From: Bacillota bacterium | GTDB taxonomy: Bacteria; Bacillota; Sulfobacillia; Sulfobacillales; Sulfobacillaceae | Assembly: GCA_021820965.1 (NCBI GenBank) | Contig: JAKACZ010000017.1 | Coordinates: forward strand, 1-64,000 | Direction of reading: 5' to 3' | DNA: 64,000 nt | Shown: piece after piece, positions 51,494 through 60,165 of the stretch | How positions within the stretch are numbered: position 1 is the first letter of the stretch | How the letters are laid out: the number at the start of each line of letters is the position of its first letter | Program-made: the position numbers and the translations under genes | The notes under the pieces: generated by a model | Told to the model about the DNA's origin: nothing | Databases searched by the model: none | What the model saw: only the letters and a program-made list of their open reading frames with translations

Positions 51494-52447
51494 ATGGGAC
51501 AGATTGTCGTTGTGGGAGAGTGCCTGGACGGCCGTCTCACCGATGTCAGCCAGGAACTACTGACTCGGGGATGCGAACTGGCGGCCGAAAGCGGAAATTC
51601 GGTGCTGGCGGTGGCATTTGGCGACGACGCCCAAGAGGCTTTGAAAAACGCGGAAGCTGACGAGGCGGTGGCTGTTTCCGGCGACGCAGTCCGCATGTAT
51701 AATCCCGAAGCGTACGAAGGCGCCCTGGCCGCAATCTTCCAAGAGAGCCCGCCGGATTTGGTGCTGCTCGGCAACACCACGATGGGGATGGATCTAGGGG
51801 CCGCCTTGGCGGCGCGGCTCAACAGACCCATGGTGGCGTACTGCACTGCACTTTGGCGGGAGAACAGCATGGTTGTGGCCACCAGCCAGATTTACGGCGG
51901 AAAATTGGCGGCGGAGGTGGAAGTGCCGACCGGCACGATTGTGACCGTCATTCCCGGCTCCTGGCCAGCGAGCGGCAAAGCGGGCACTCCCCAGCTGCGT
52001 GACATGTTGGCGCCCGAGGCCAAGACCACGGTGTTGAAGGTGGTCGAGGCCGACTCCAGCGGTGATGTGGACATTACCCGGGCAGACATTCTGGTCAGCG
52101 TGGGCCGCGGCATTGCGGATCCGGACAACTTGGAACCGGCCGACGAGCTGGCCAAGGCGATTGGCGGGGTAGTAAGCTGTTCGCGTCCGGTGGTGGATGC
52201 GGGATGGCTGCCGCGGTCGCGCCAGGTGGGCAAGTCTGGACAAACGGTCAAGCCGAAGTTGTATCTGGCACTGGGAATCAGCGGCGCGCCTGAGCACCTG
52301 CAAGGCATGAAGGATTCCGAGATCATCATCGCCGTCAACAGTGATGAGAACGCGCCCATCTTTGAGGTGGCCCACTACGGAGCCACCGCCGATATTCTCG
52401 ATTTGATGCCGGCCTTGACGGAGAAGCTTCAAGGGAGGGCTGGGTAA
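51494..52447 (+). CDS. etfA: Electron transfer flavoprotein alpha subunit
   Basis: A 317-residue EtfA. The C-terminal FAD domain has SVGRGI near residue 200, then SRPVVDAGWLPRSRQVGKSGQTVKPKLYLALGISGAPEHL and AVNSDENAPIFEVAHYG. AGGAGTTGAAACT precedes the ATG. Its stop overlaps the next start (TAATG), linking it to the membrane oxidoreductase. Confidence 0.96.
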   Translation: MGQIVVVGECLDGRLTDVSQELLTRGCELAAESGNSVLAVAFGDDAQEALKNAEADEAVAVSGDAVRMYNPEAYEGALAAIFQESPPDLVLLGNTTMGMDLGAALAARLNRPMVAYCTALWRENSMVVATSQIYGGKLAAEVEVPTGTIVTVIPGSWPASGKAGTPQLRDMLAPEAKTTVLKVVEADSSGDVDITRADILVSVGRGIADPDNLEPADELAKAIGGVVSCSRPVVDAGWLPRSRQVGKSGQTVKPKLYLALGISGAPEHLQGMKDSEIIIAVNSDENAPIFEVAHYGATADILDLMPALTEKLQGRAG

Positions 52448-54456
52448 TGGCGGTGCGCACCCTGTTGATGGTTCTCACTATTGCCATGATTTTGGCTAGC
52501 GGCGGCCTCTTCCTGCGGCGTCTTGCGACCATTTATGGGGTGATGAAGGCGGCCCGGCCGATTTACCGCATGGACCGGATCGGCGAGCGCATCAAGTCGG
52601 TGGTGGAGCACGTAGTGCTTCACCGCCGGATGTTTCGCATTACGTTTTCCGGCCTACTGCACTACTTCATCTTCAGCGGATTTGTGGTTCTCTTGATCGA
52701 TATCGTCGAAACGGTAGGCGAAATTTTCTTCCCCGGATTCACGGTGGGACGGATTCTCGCCCCCTTGGTCGATGTTTGGGTCATCCTGGTCGCCATCGGC
52801 ATTGTGATGGCGCTCTACAACCGAGTGGTGATCCGTCCCGCGCGGTTTAAGGGCTCGGATGAGCACGATGCCTTCTTAATTCTGGGCCTCATCGCCGCTA
52901 TTATTATCGGGATTGTTGTGCACGATTCGTTCTTCCCCTTCGTGGCCCGGGAAGTGTTGCACGTGCCTGATCCGGTGGCCCAGTCGCACTTTTTGGGCTA
53001 TGGTTTGTCCCATCTGTGGGTGTCCCTGGGATGGACCGGACCGACAGCCGCCTCAATTGGCTATGCGGTGGGGTACCTGTTGGACATGGGCATGGTGTTT
53101 GCGTTTCTGGCCTACCTTCCCTATTCCAAGCACTTTCACATTTTCACCGCGGTGCCCAACATCTTCGTCCGAAACCTCAATCCCAAAGGCGAGCTGCTGC
53201 CCAACCCGGTAGAAGAAACCATGGCTATCCGTACCTTTCAAGATCTGACCTGGAAGGATATCGGCGATCTCTACACCTGCACGGAATGCGGCCGCTGTCA
53301 GGCGGTCTGCCCAGCGCATGCGGCGGGTCAGCCGCTCTCCCCCAAAATGGTGATTCTTGAGCTGCGCGACGCCCTCAACGAGCGCATTGCCAACGGCACC
53401 CTCAACGACCCCGATCAGTCTCCCTTGGCCGGCGGGGTGGTTTCCCAGGAAGAGCTTTGGGCCTGCACCACCTGCGGCGCTTGTCAGGAAGCCTGCCCGG
53501 TCTTTATTGAACACGTGCCCAAAATCGTCGGCCTGCGTGCGGCACTGCTTGAGGAGGGTGAAGTGGACCCCAACGCACAGAAGGTTCTGGTCGCGTGGGA
53601 CCGTCAGGGCAATTCATTTGGGCAGCCGGCGCGAAAGCGTCCGGCCTGGGCGAAGAGCATCGACGTGCCCATCAAGGATGCGCGCAAGGAGCCGGTGGAC
53701 TGGCTGTGGTTTGTGGGGGACTTTGCCTCCTGGGATCCGCGGGTGCAGCGGCTGACCCAGTTGATTGCGCGTCTCCTTCATCACGCGGGGGTTGACTTTG
53801 GCATCTTGTACGAGTCGGAGGCCAATTCTGGCAATGAGGCGCTGCGCATCGGCGAGTACGGGCTGTTCGAAGCTCTGGCTCAAAAGAACATCAAGGCGCT
53901 GGAAAAGGCGCAGTATCGGCGCATCTTCACCACTGACCCGCATTCCTTAAACGCGCTCAAGAACGAATACCGCAAGTTCGGGTTTGAGGCGGAGGTGCTG
54001 CATTACACCGAAGCGTTTCTGGAACTCATCGACCAGCGACGGCTATCGGTGGGCTCGGTGCCGGTGCGGGCCACGTATCACGATCCGTGCTACCTGGGCC
54101 GCTGGAACGGCATCGTCGAAGCGCCCCGGCAGCTCATGCAGCGCCTGGGGGTGAATCTGGTGGAGATGCCACGGCACGGCGCGCAGAGCTTTTGCTGCGG
54201 TGCCGGCGGGGGGCGCATCTGGATGGACGAGACCGGCATTCAGGATCGGCCCGCCAATCAGCGCATCCGCGAAGCGCTGGCGCTTCCCGGTGTGGGATTC
54301 TTTGTGGTGGCCTGTCCCAAGGATGTCTCCATGTTTTCTGCATCGGTGACGGCAATGGGAGTCGAGGAGAAAATCCGCGTGGTGGATATGGCCGAATTGC
54401 TGGCGGTGGCGGTAGGGCTGGAAACAGCAGAAGAGGCTGCATTGGTTTCTTCATAG
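52447..54456 (+). CDS. Membrane ETF:quinone oxidoreductase (EMO-like FeS protein)
   Basis: A 669-residue fusion. Residues 1-240 hold about six membrane helices of the NarI/gamma-subunit type with histidines for haem or quinone. Two [4Fe-4S] motifs follow at Cys278/281/284/288 and Cys340/343/346/350. The CCG-domain part ends with CYLGRWNG and CCGAGGG. The first CCG motif has lost its cysteine (FVGDFASWDP). Such proteins pass electrons from EtfAB to menaquinone, and position directly after etfA supports that. It ends the cluster. Confidence 0.92.
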   Translation: MAVRTLLMVLTIAMILASGGLFLRRLATIYGVMKAARPIYRMDRIGERIKSVVEHVVLHRRMFRITFSGLLHYFIFSGFVVLLIDIVETVGEIFFPGFTVGRILAPLVDVWVILVAIGIVMALYNRVVIRPARFKGSDEHDAFLILGLIAAIIIGIVVHDSFFPFVAREVLHVPDPVAQSHFLGYGLSHLWVSLGWTGPTAASIGYAVGYLLDMGMVFAFLAYLPYSKHFHIFTAVPNIFVRNLNPKGELLPNPVEETMAIRTFQDLTWKDIGDLYTCTECGRCQAVCPAHAAGQPLSPKMVILELRDALNERIANGTLNDPDQSPLAGGVVSQEELWACTTCGACQEACPVFIEHVPKIVGLRAALLEEGEVDPNAQKVLVAWDRQGNSFGQPARKRPAWAKSIDVPIKDARKEPVDWLWFVGDFASWDPRVQRLTQLIARLLHHAGVDFGILYESEANSGNEALRIGEYGLFEALAQKNIKALEKAQYRRIFTTDPHSLNALKNEYRKFGFEAEVLHYTEAFLELIDQRRLSVGSVPVRATYHDPCYLGRWNGIVEAPRQLMQRLGVNLVEMPRHGAQSFCCGAGGGRIWMDETGIQDRPANQRIREALALPGVGFFVVACPKDVSMFSASVTAMGVEEKIRVVDMAELLAVAVGLETAEEAALVSS

Positions 54457-54966
54457 CCTACGGAGCAAAGGAGGTTCAAACTGCTTACTGCCAATATATG
54501 ATTATCTATGGAAAGCTGGTCTAATGCTTCGACTTTCCACGAGCAAGAACAACTTGAAAGTCTTGCCCTGATTGACTTAGGGGGCGCGGTAAGTCAACCC
54601 CAATCCATCAATGTCTCAATGCGTGGAGGCATCAGGGTGTCAGCCACAATGCGAGCGTGGAAAGCTGAGTGGATCAATGACCCTTTCAGAGGACAAATCG
54701 TTCGACACCACTCCTCTGGTGGATTGACTCTGCGCGGGGACCATGATACACTGTGCCGAAACATATGTATTGACAGAGAGTTATCGTCCTGATCGAAAAG
54801 GCCCCGTACGGCAGACCCCTGACTTCATTCAGGGGGTCAGGGGTACCACAACGCGGAGGCTCGAGGCCGAAGCGTGGTCCGAATCTGAGCGCTATAGTCG
54901 AGATCATGCCCTCCCCCGACCCCAGTGGGACCGGCGGTTTGCGCCGCCGTTACGGGTGCGGAAAGG
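54457..54966. other. Junction after the sHdr operon; possible IS110 left end
   Basis: An orphan Shine-Dalgarno, AAAGGAGG (54467-54474), is followed by only seven sense codons before a stop, as if a downstream gene was lost. The rest holds no gene. From about 54800 the sequence is rich in hairpins and leads into the IS110 transposase remnant; that part may be the element's left non-coding end. Confidence 0.45.
54816..54843. terminator. GC-rich hairpin near the IS110 left end
   Basis: CCCCTGAC and GTCAGGGG form a perfect 8-bp stem around a 12-nt loop. There is no T-run, so termination of the sHdr transcript here is only possible. It may instead belong to structured RNA of the IS110 element. 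Confidence 0.35.
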
Positions 54967-56251
54967 ATGGTTCCAACGATGGAAGTCTTATATCCGGCTT
55001 GTGCGGGGCTGGATGTCCACAAGAAGACGGTCGTGGCCAGCATCTGCCTGACGGATCCCCGCGGTCGGGCCACGTTTCGCACGCGCACCTTTGGCACGAC
55101 AACCCCCGATCTGCTGGACCTCCAAGCCTGGCTGGCTGGCTGGCCATCGGGTCACCCATGTGGCGATGGAGGCCACCGACTCCTATTGGAAGCCGGTGTA
55201 TAACCTGCTGGACGGCCCGTTCACCACGTGGGTCGTCAACCCCGCGCACATCAAGAACGTGCCCGGGCGGAAGACAGACGTCAACGATAGCACCGGGATT
55301 GCCGATCTCTTGCGCCATGGTCTGCTGCGGCCCAGTTTTATCCCCGATCGCCCGCAGCGCGAGCTGCGGGAGCTCACGCGGCAGCGGACCCAGTGGATCC
55401 CGCCGAGCGTTCCCGGGATGTGAACCGCATCCAAAAGGTGTTGGCAGGCGCCAATATCAAGCTGGCCTCCGTGGCGACCGACGTCCTGGGCGTGTCCGGG
55501 CGGGCCATGATCGAGCAGCTTATCGCCGGGGAAACCGCGGTGGGCCGGCTGAAGGCCAAGTGTGCGGCCTTGATTCCCGCGTTGGACGGGCGGATGGGAG
55601 CGCACCAACGCTTCCTCCTCCAGTAGCTCCTCACGCATGTCGACCAGTTGACCGTGCTCATTGAGGCGCTTGATGCCGAGATCGCCCGTCGCGTGGATGC
55701 CTTCGAGGCCCTCATCCAGCTGCTGTTGTTGGCGCTAATGCTAATTGTCATCACTTCGACTAACATGCCTGTCACAGGATCTGCCGGGTATTCTCGGTTC
55801 AGACGGGGCCTGGGAATGTAGAAGAGTCAGGCTGGGATTCGCGTTTGGCTGACGGCTGAAGCTCACGACGTGCGCCAAACGCGAATGCTATGGGGAGGCG
55901 CATGCGTTCGACAGTCATCCCCAGGATCTTAACGTAGCGAGTGCTCACAACGGAAACCATGATGACAACCTAATGAGTCAAACCCATGACAAAATAACTT
56001 AGCCTCAACAGCTGTGCACCATTCCTGGGATTAGCCGGCGCATCGGGGAAGTGATCCTGGCTGAACGCCGCCCCGACCTGAGCCGGTTCCCCGACGCCGA
56101 TCATCTGGCGGCCTGGGCCGTGACTCATACCAACACCTTCCTGGCCGCCTTGTCCAAGCGCTGGGTCCGCCGGCTGGAGAAGCCCGGCTACCGGGTGACC
56201 GTGCAGCCCGCCGCATCGGACGACACCGACTCGCTCCCCAACACTGGCTAG
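54967..56251 (+). pseudogene. IS110-family transposase, multiply broken
   Basis: The start has CAGLDVHKKTVVAS, the DEDD RuvC-like N-terminus. After a frameshift near 55140 it continues as [20 protein letters not shown] and [18 protein letters not shown], shifts again near 55390 to [18 protein letters not shown], meets a TAG at about 55624, and is interrupted by a miniature element at 55728-56009. It resumes as LCTIPGISRRIGEVILAE and ends RRLEKPGYRVTVQPAA after an internal deletion. It cannot make an active enzyme. Confidence 0.88.
55728..56009. mobile_element. Miniature element, copy B (inside IS110 remnant)
   Basis: A 282-bp non-coding element, opposite in orientation to the copy at 1610-1843. 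Its ends are GTTGGCGCTAATGCTAATTG and, on the other strand, GTTGAGGCTAAGTTATTTTG. CAGCTG is present on both sides (55717-55722 and 56008-56013, the latter overlapping the element end). Its centre has a perfect 13-bp hairpin, ATTCGCGTTTGGC with GCCAAACGCGAAT, that copy A lacks. Removing it restores IQ-LCTIPG of the transposase. Confidence 0.8.
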
Positions 56252-56275
56252 CGGACCGCGGAGTACCTGGGTAGT

Positions 56276-56486
56276 CGGGGTTGCTGTAGCAAACGACCGA
56301 AAATGGCAATGGCCATACCGAAAGCCATGCTTTCGCCCGAAAATAGTCCCGCGCGGCCCCATTTCTCGCCTGAAGGAATCACGGAAACTTCTTGATCTTG
56401 TGCCCAACCTCACGAATGGCGAATTCATTACATATCAACGAACGGCAGACTTATTGCCATTTTTGTTCCAATGATACAGGAACCCC
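56276..56486 (+). repeat. Long direct repeat, left copy
   Basis: A 211-bp sequence starting CGGGGTTGCTGTAGCAAACG and ending GATACAGGAACCCCA. It is repeated nearly identically at 61557-61775; the main difference is an 8-9 bp gap in TTCTTGAT...TTGTGCCC. It directly precedes the truncated GH25 gene. No coding function is evident. Confidence 0.85.
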
Positions 56487-57082
56487 AACTGCACCTGGCA
56501 CTAAGAGTTGGTGGCAAACGATTCGCAGTCAGAACGGCGTGCGATTTGGAGTGATCAAAGCCACCGAAGGAATTTCTTACGTAAATCCCTACGCCCAGTC
56601 AGCGTGGGCTGCCTGCAATGCGGTGAATGGTGAAAGTGGCACCGGGCTTTACCATTTTCTTGATTGGCAGTACTCAGGTACAAAACAGGCTAATCACTTC
56701 TGGAGTAAAGTGCAATCGCTTACGAACCCGACATACAACATTAAGGGCAGTATTTTAGCGGTGGATATCGAAGAACCCAATGGCAGTAGTTCCACAGGGA
56801 CACCCTCGGTCACTGTTGTCAATGACTTTATCAATGAGCTATCCGCAAAACTCGGCGGTTTCTTGGGCAACCTGGTGATTTATGCCAACAAGGATACATG
56901 AGTGAGACTATTGGGAAACCCCACTAATTGGTCCGACATTGCCATGTGGCTCGCCGCAATGGATGGCGAATCGTATTGCCCCCCTTACACCTTTTTGGTG
57001 GTTGGGTCAACTGGTCCTATATGCAATATGGCATTGCCACTTTAGATGGGGTCCCCACCGATTTAGATGAGATGAATGTCTA
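56487..57082 (+). pseudogene. GH25 muramidase remnant
   Basis: The frame gives NGVRFGVIKATEGISYVNP, GLYHFLDWQ and AVDIEEPNG, which are the GH25 lysozyme core with its D-x-E motif, then stops after VIYANKDT at a TGA (56901-56903). The remainder continues in other frames to GGWVNWSYMQYGIATLDGVPTDLDEMN. The N-terminus, including the first GH25 aspartate, is replaced by the direct repeat. It is a truncated, frameshifted wall hydrolase. Confidence 0.8.
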
Positions 57083-57101
57083 AGCATATCGAGCGAGCGA
57101 T

Positions 57102-57140
57102 CTAAAAAGTCAAAGAGCAGAGCAATCTTTGACTTTTTAG
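57102..57140. terminator. Strong bidirectional terminator
   Basis: CTAAAAAGTCAAAGA and TCTTTGACTTTTTAG form a perfect 15-bp stem with a 9-nt loop and A/T-rich ends. It would terminate transcription from either side and insulate the lipoprotein gene downstream. Confidence 0.8.
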
Positions 57141-57216
57141 CTTTATTATCGACACCTCGGGAGCGTAACCAAACAGATCATGGCAGCGTTTTTTGCTGAG
57201 AGGAGGCTCGCCGAGC

Positions 57217-57999
57217 ATGAAATCCCATAAGAAGCAAATCGGAATCGCACTCATTCTGTTGGCGGCTCTTACAGGATGCGGCACCCGTCATGGGGGTGAA
57301 ACGGCTCTGCGCCCCCAGGGGACAGGGGGCTTCCCCTCGATTGTGCAACAGGTCATGATGAGCCTAAAAGGGCATACCACGATCCCTCTCCTCGCCCCGA
57401 CCTTTGTCCCTACGGGGAGCGGACATCTTACGGCCACCAAAAACCCGGGGGGAGTGTCACCAAACAGTTACCACGTTAATCTGTTGACGACAAAATCTCC
57501 GGTTGCAGTGAATGCGCCGTCACTTGCCAATAGTACGTACCCCGAGGTAGCCTCTTTTGGCGCTTCACGATGGCCATCGTCAGCCCAAGCCATGCGGGCG
57601 CTTTCCGCCTGGAACGCGAATGAAGGCATCATTCCTCAACCGCCTGAACAACGACGCGCCGTGGCACTAGGCTATCACGTCACAGCCACGATCTACACGA
57701 TGGGCAATGTCACCAGCATACAATGGCAGGTCGGACGATGGCTTTTCGAGGTCAATGACTCCCACAACGTCGCTCGTACCGCAGTAGCGAAACAAATCGT
57801 TCGTTTTACGCACCAGACCCCCTTTCCGCGGGCGGATCAAGCCGGCCTTGTGATCATCAATGACAACACGACAGGGATCCACGAGACTATCCAAAGCCAA
57901 AGTCTGGTGATATGGACCCGAGGACCCATCTCATACAGCGATCAAACCACGATGCCGCTGAATGCTCTGCGCATGGCGGTGTCAATGAAAGAATTTTAA
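57217..57999 (+). CDS. Predicted lipoprotein of unknown function
   Basis: A 260-residue secreted lipoprotein. The N-terminus MKSHKKQIGIALILLAALTGCG has a basic n-region, a hydrophobic stretch and an LTGC lipobox. The mature part has no recognised domain. GAGAGGAGG precedes the ATG. It follows a strong terminator, so it should have its own promoter, which I could not identify. Confidence 0.75.
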   Translation: MKSHKKQIGIALILLAALTGCGTRHGGETALRPQGTGGFPSIVQQVMMSLKGHTTIPLLAPTFVPTGSGHLTATKNPGGVSPNSYHVNLLTTKSPVAVNAPSLANSTYPEVASFGASRWPSSAQAMRALSAWNANEGIIPQPPEQRRAVALGYHVTATIYTMGNVTSIQWQVGRWLFEVNDSHNVARTAVAKQIVRFTHQTPFPRADQAGLVIINDNTTGIHETIQSQSLVIWTRGPISYSDQTTMPLNALRMAVSMKEF

Positions 58000-58037
58000 T
58001 CCAGGACATGGCTTATGGCGGCCGCCCTGCTCCCTTC

Positions 58038-58555
58038 TTATCGCTTCCACGGCCACCATGAGCGTTTTTGGGCTTGCGCGTGGTCTGCTGCCTGTTGTTG
58101 CATGGCGCGAATGGCCTTCATCAACTGATGGTCTCGGGCGTCCAGGTGATCATCAATGACGCGTCGCAATTGTTCCGTTTTTTGGCGGCTTTCCGCCACT
58201 TCCTGCCGCAAAGGGCCATCTCGGTGGCGATGGCCGTCATGGCTGTGGCCAGGGATTGTTGCAGGGTTTGCAAGGCTTCGGTGGCCGTCATGGCCATATC
58301 ATGGCCATCGACCGCCACCGTGACCTGCAGGCCGCTTTCGGATAACGCGCCCTCGATCCGTTCCGCGTTCCACCCCGCCTCATACCACTCTCGGATCTGT
58401 TGGAGAATAGATATCACGGATTCTGCCACCAAGACGCGCCGGCCCTGCCGACGGGTCTGAAGATGATGGCCGTGAAGTTCCAAATACCGCCGGAGGGTCC
58501 GTTCGGGGATTCGTGTCTGTCGTTCGATCTCGCCTACGGTTAGCCAATCATCCAT
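58038..58555 (-). pseudogene. MerR-like HTH regulator, probably frameshifted
   Basis: The N-terminus WLTVGEIERQTRIPERTLRRYLELHGHHL is a MerR/excisionase-like helix-turn-helix. The annotated frame runs to a poor C-terminus. A one-base shift near 58215 instead gives RQEVAESRQKTEQLRRVIDDHLDARDHQLMKAIRAMQ, a good coiled coil ending SWWPWKR-stop at 58038. A single-base deletion in GGGCCC would explain it. Either a recent pseudogene or a sequencing error. Confidence 0.65.
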
Positions 58556-58632
58556 TTCAACCACCTCGTGACCGGGATTCCGTCGTCATGCCGTCAGGAT
58601 ACTCCAATCCTTGATTTATTCAGATATTTTTG

Positions 58633-58656
58633 TGGCCATGGCCATAGCCATGGCCA
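58633..58656. promoter_or_regulatory. 10-bp palindrome upstream of the MerR-like gene
   Basis: TGGCCATGGC-cata-GCCATGGCCA is a perfect 10-bp inverted repeat 78 bp upstream of the MerR-like start and within the divergent intergenic region. It is a plausible operator for that regulator. Confidence 0.45.
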
Positions 58657-58851
58657 TGGTTCGGCCACTATCGTCATGCCATCTTAGGTTGAACATAAGC
58701 TAGTTGCTTCCTTGCCCGAAAATTCCACAAGCGCGCCTACTTACCGTAACTTCGGGTTTTATGGCAACGTTATACATTTACCAGAAAATGGACAAGATGG
58801 GAGGCCGTTGCTGAAGGTCATACCCCACCCACAAATTCGAGGAGGGAGAAC

Positions 58852-59190
58852 ATGGCGAAGTCTGTCGAAGAGCTCTGTATCCAGGACTGTTTATTAATTG
58901 CCCCGTGGATTGGCATTGACTTTGCTCAACAAGGTGTGTGGCGTGGAACACGGTTTATCCCTTTGCCGGCTCGAACCTTTGCCATCTTAAGCTGCCTTGC
59001 GCGGCACCCCAACACGGTCATGGCAATCGATCACCTGCTGGCGATCGGGTGGCCGGGGGAACTGCATGCTCCCAGCGACTTATCGCGGCATATTCACCGG
59101 ATTCGTCAGGCTATTGAAATTCACCCAAAACAGCCACGAATTCTGGTGAACCGTCGGGGGGTGGGGTACTGCTTTCGGGATGGCTCTTAA
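58852..59190 (+). CDS. Stand-alone OmpR/PhoB-type winged-helix DNA-binding protein
   Basis: A 112-residue Trans_reg_C domain. PLPARTFAILSCLARHPNTVMAIDHLLAIGWPG is the domain core, and SRHIHRIRQAIEIHPKQPRILVNRRGVGYCF is the recognition helix and wing. There is no receiver domain or sensor kinase nearby. GGAGGGAGAAC precedes the ATG. The four 11-bp-spaced repeats just downstream (59220-59259) are the expected type of binding site. Confidence 0.85.
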   Translation: MAKSVEELCIQDCLLIAPWIGIDFAQQGVWRGTRFIPLPARTFAILSCLARHPNTVMAIDHLLAIGWPGELHAPSDLSRHIHRIRQAIEIHPKQPRILVNRRGVGYCFRDGS

Positions 59191-59219
59191 CGTTTCGCCT
59201 CCCCGATGAATGTCCGAAA

Positions 59220-59276
59220 AGTGTCTAACAAGTGTCGATCAAGAGTCCTCCTAGTGTCGATTTCGGGCCCTATGCT
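59220..59276 (+). promoter_or_regulatory. Pho-box-like tandem repeats and promoter of the DUF1906 gene
   Basis: AGTGTCT, AGTGTCG, AGAGTCC and AGTGTCG start at 59220, 59231, 59242 and 59253: 7-bp repeats with 4-bp spacers. A TATGCT -10 lies 11 bp after the last repeat (59271-59276) and no -35 box is present. This is the layout of OmpR/PhoB-activated promoters. Confidence 0.7.
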
Positions 59277-59335
59277 GAAGATGCCTTCAGATGGAGAAGG
59301 CATACAAGCGTTTGATAAGTGGAGGTGGATTCACA

Positions 59336-60148
59336 ATGGCATGGGCAGTAGACACGGTGGATTCTTTGGCTAGCATCGATTGGGCTGCGTTCTATAACTG
59401 GAAAAAGGCTTGGCCTCAATGGGCCGGTCGTTATTTTTACGGCGGGGCGGATTGGTATTCCGGAGAGTTCACCACGGCTAAAAAGAATACTGATGGAAAC
59501 CTTGTACGAATAGCGCCGTTACAAGGTGGGTTATCCGGCCATGAGAAAACCGCAGGAATCGATGGACACAATTGGGGAATTTCCGATGCGACAGCAACGT
59601 GTAAAAGCATCATTAGCGCGATTGCAGCTAAGCAACTGACCCTCCCCTCAAATGGTGATCCGGTCATAGTTTGGTTGGATGTGGAACCCGGAGTTAAGAT
59701 CGCGCCAGCCTATTGGGCTGGTTGGGCGAACACGGTGTTCAACTACGACTATAATGGCGTACTGCCCTTCCTTCCTGGCATTTACACCCAGTTCACGCCA
59801 TCGGGTGGGCTATGGTATCCCCAGTCGTCTGTTCAAAACTGCCTAAATACTGTGTGCGAGTATTGGCCGGATGATGAATACACGTGCTATGGGCTCTGGA
59901 CGGCTCAACCCGAGGACTGCAGCTATGCGAGCGATCCAACAGCCATCCCTGATTGGTCTGTATTCGGCAGTTTCACGCAGACCAGATGTGGCAACAAGTT
60001 CCCTGTTCCCCTGTACCTCTATCAGTATATGGAACCGGGGTCGGCATTAAATATCTGTGGGGTCAAGGGATTTGCTGGCGGACAGAACCTGGACCTCGAT
60101 AGTTCGGATAATCGGGGCGGTCAAAGTTATATGCTGTCGATCGTGTAG
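59336..60148 (+). CDS. DUF1906 glycoside-hydrolase-like protein
   Basis: A 270-residue protein of the DUF1906/Rv2525c-like TIM-barrel group related to GH25. WAVDTVDSLASIDWAAFYNW and GRYFYGG are at the N-terminus, VIVWLDVEPG is the acidic strand, and FAGGQNLDLDSSD ends the barrel. No signal peptide is visible. GGAGGTGG precedes the ATG. It is probably activated by the upstream winged-helix protein; a peptidoglycan-related role is inferred from the fold. Confidence 0.82.
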   Translation: MAWAVDTVDSLASIDWAAFYNWKKAWPQWAGRYFYGGADWYSGEFTTAKKNTDGNLVRIAPLQGGLSGHEKTAGIDGHNWGISDATATCKSIISAIAAKQLTLPSNGDPVIVWLDVEPGVKIAPAYWAGWANTVFNYDYNGVLPFLPGIYTQFTPSGGLWYPQSSVQNCLNTVCEYWPDDEYTCYGLWTAQPEDCSYASDPTAIPDWSVFGSFTQTRCGNKFPVPLYLYQYMEPGSALNICGVKGFAGGQNLDLDSSDNRGGQSYMLSIV

Positions 60149-60165
60149 AGGCACGAGGATGTCAC

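Noticed and set aside
54508-54792. A 94-codon frame after the sHdr cluster
   Set aside because: No ribosome binding site at its ATG, no motif, and it lies in the decayed junction.
58621-58670. Repeated GGCCATGG units as a CRISPR-like or tandem array
   Set aside because: The units are one short inverted repeat and not spaced repeats with unique spacers; no cas genes are present.
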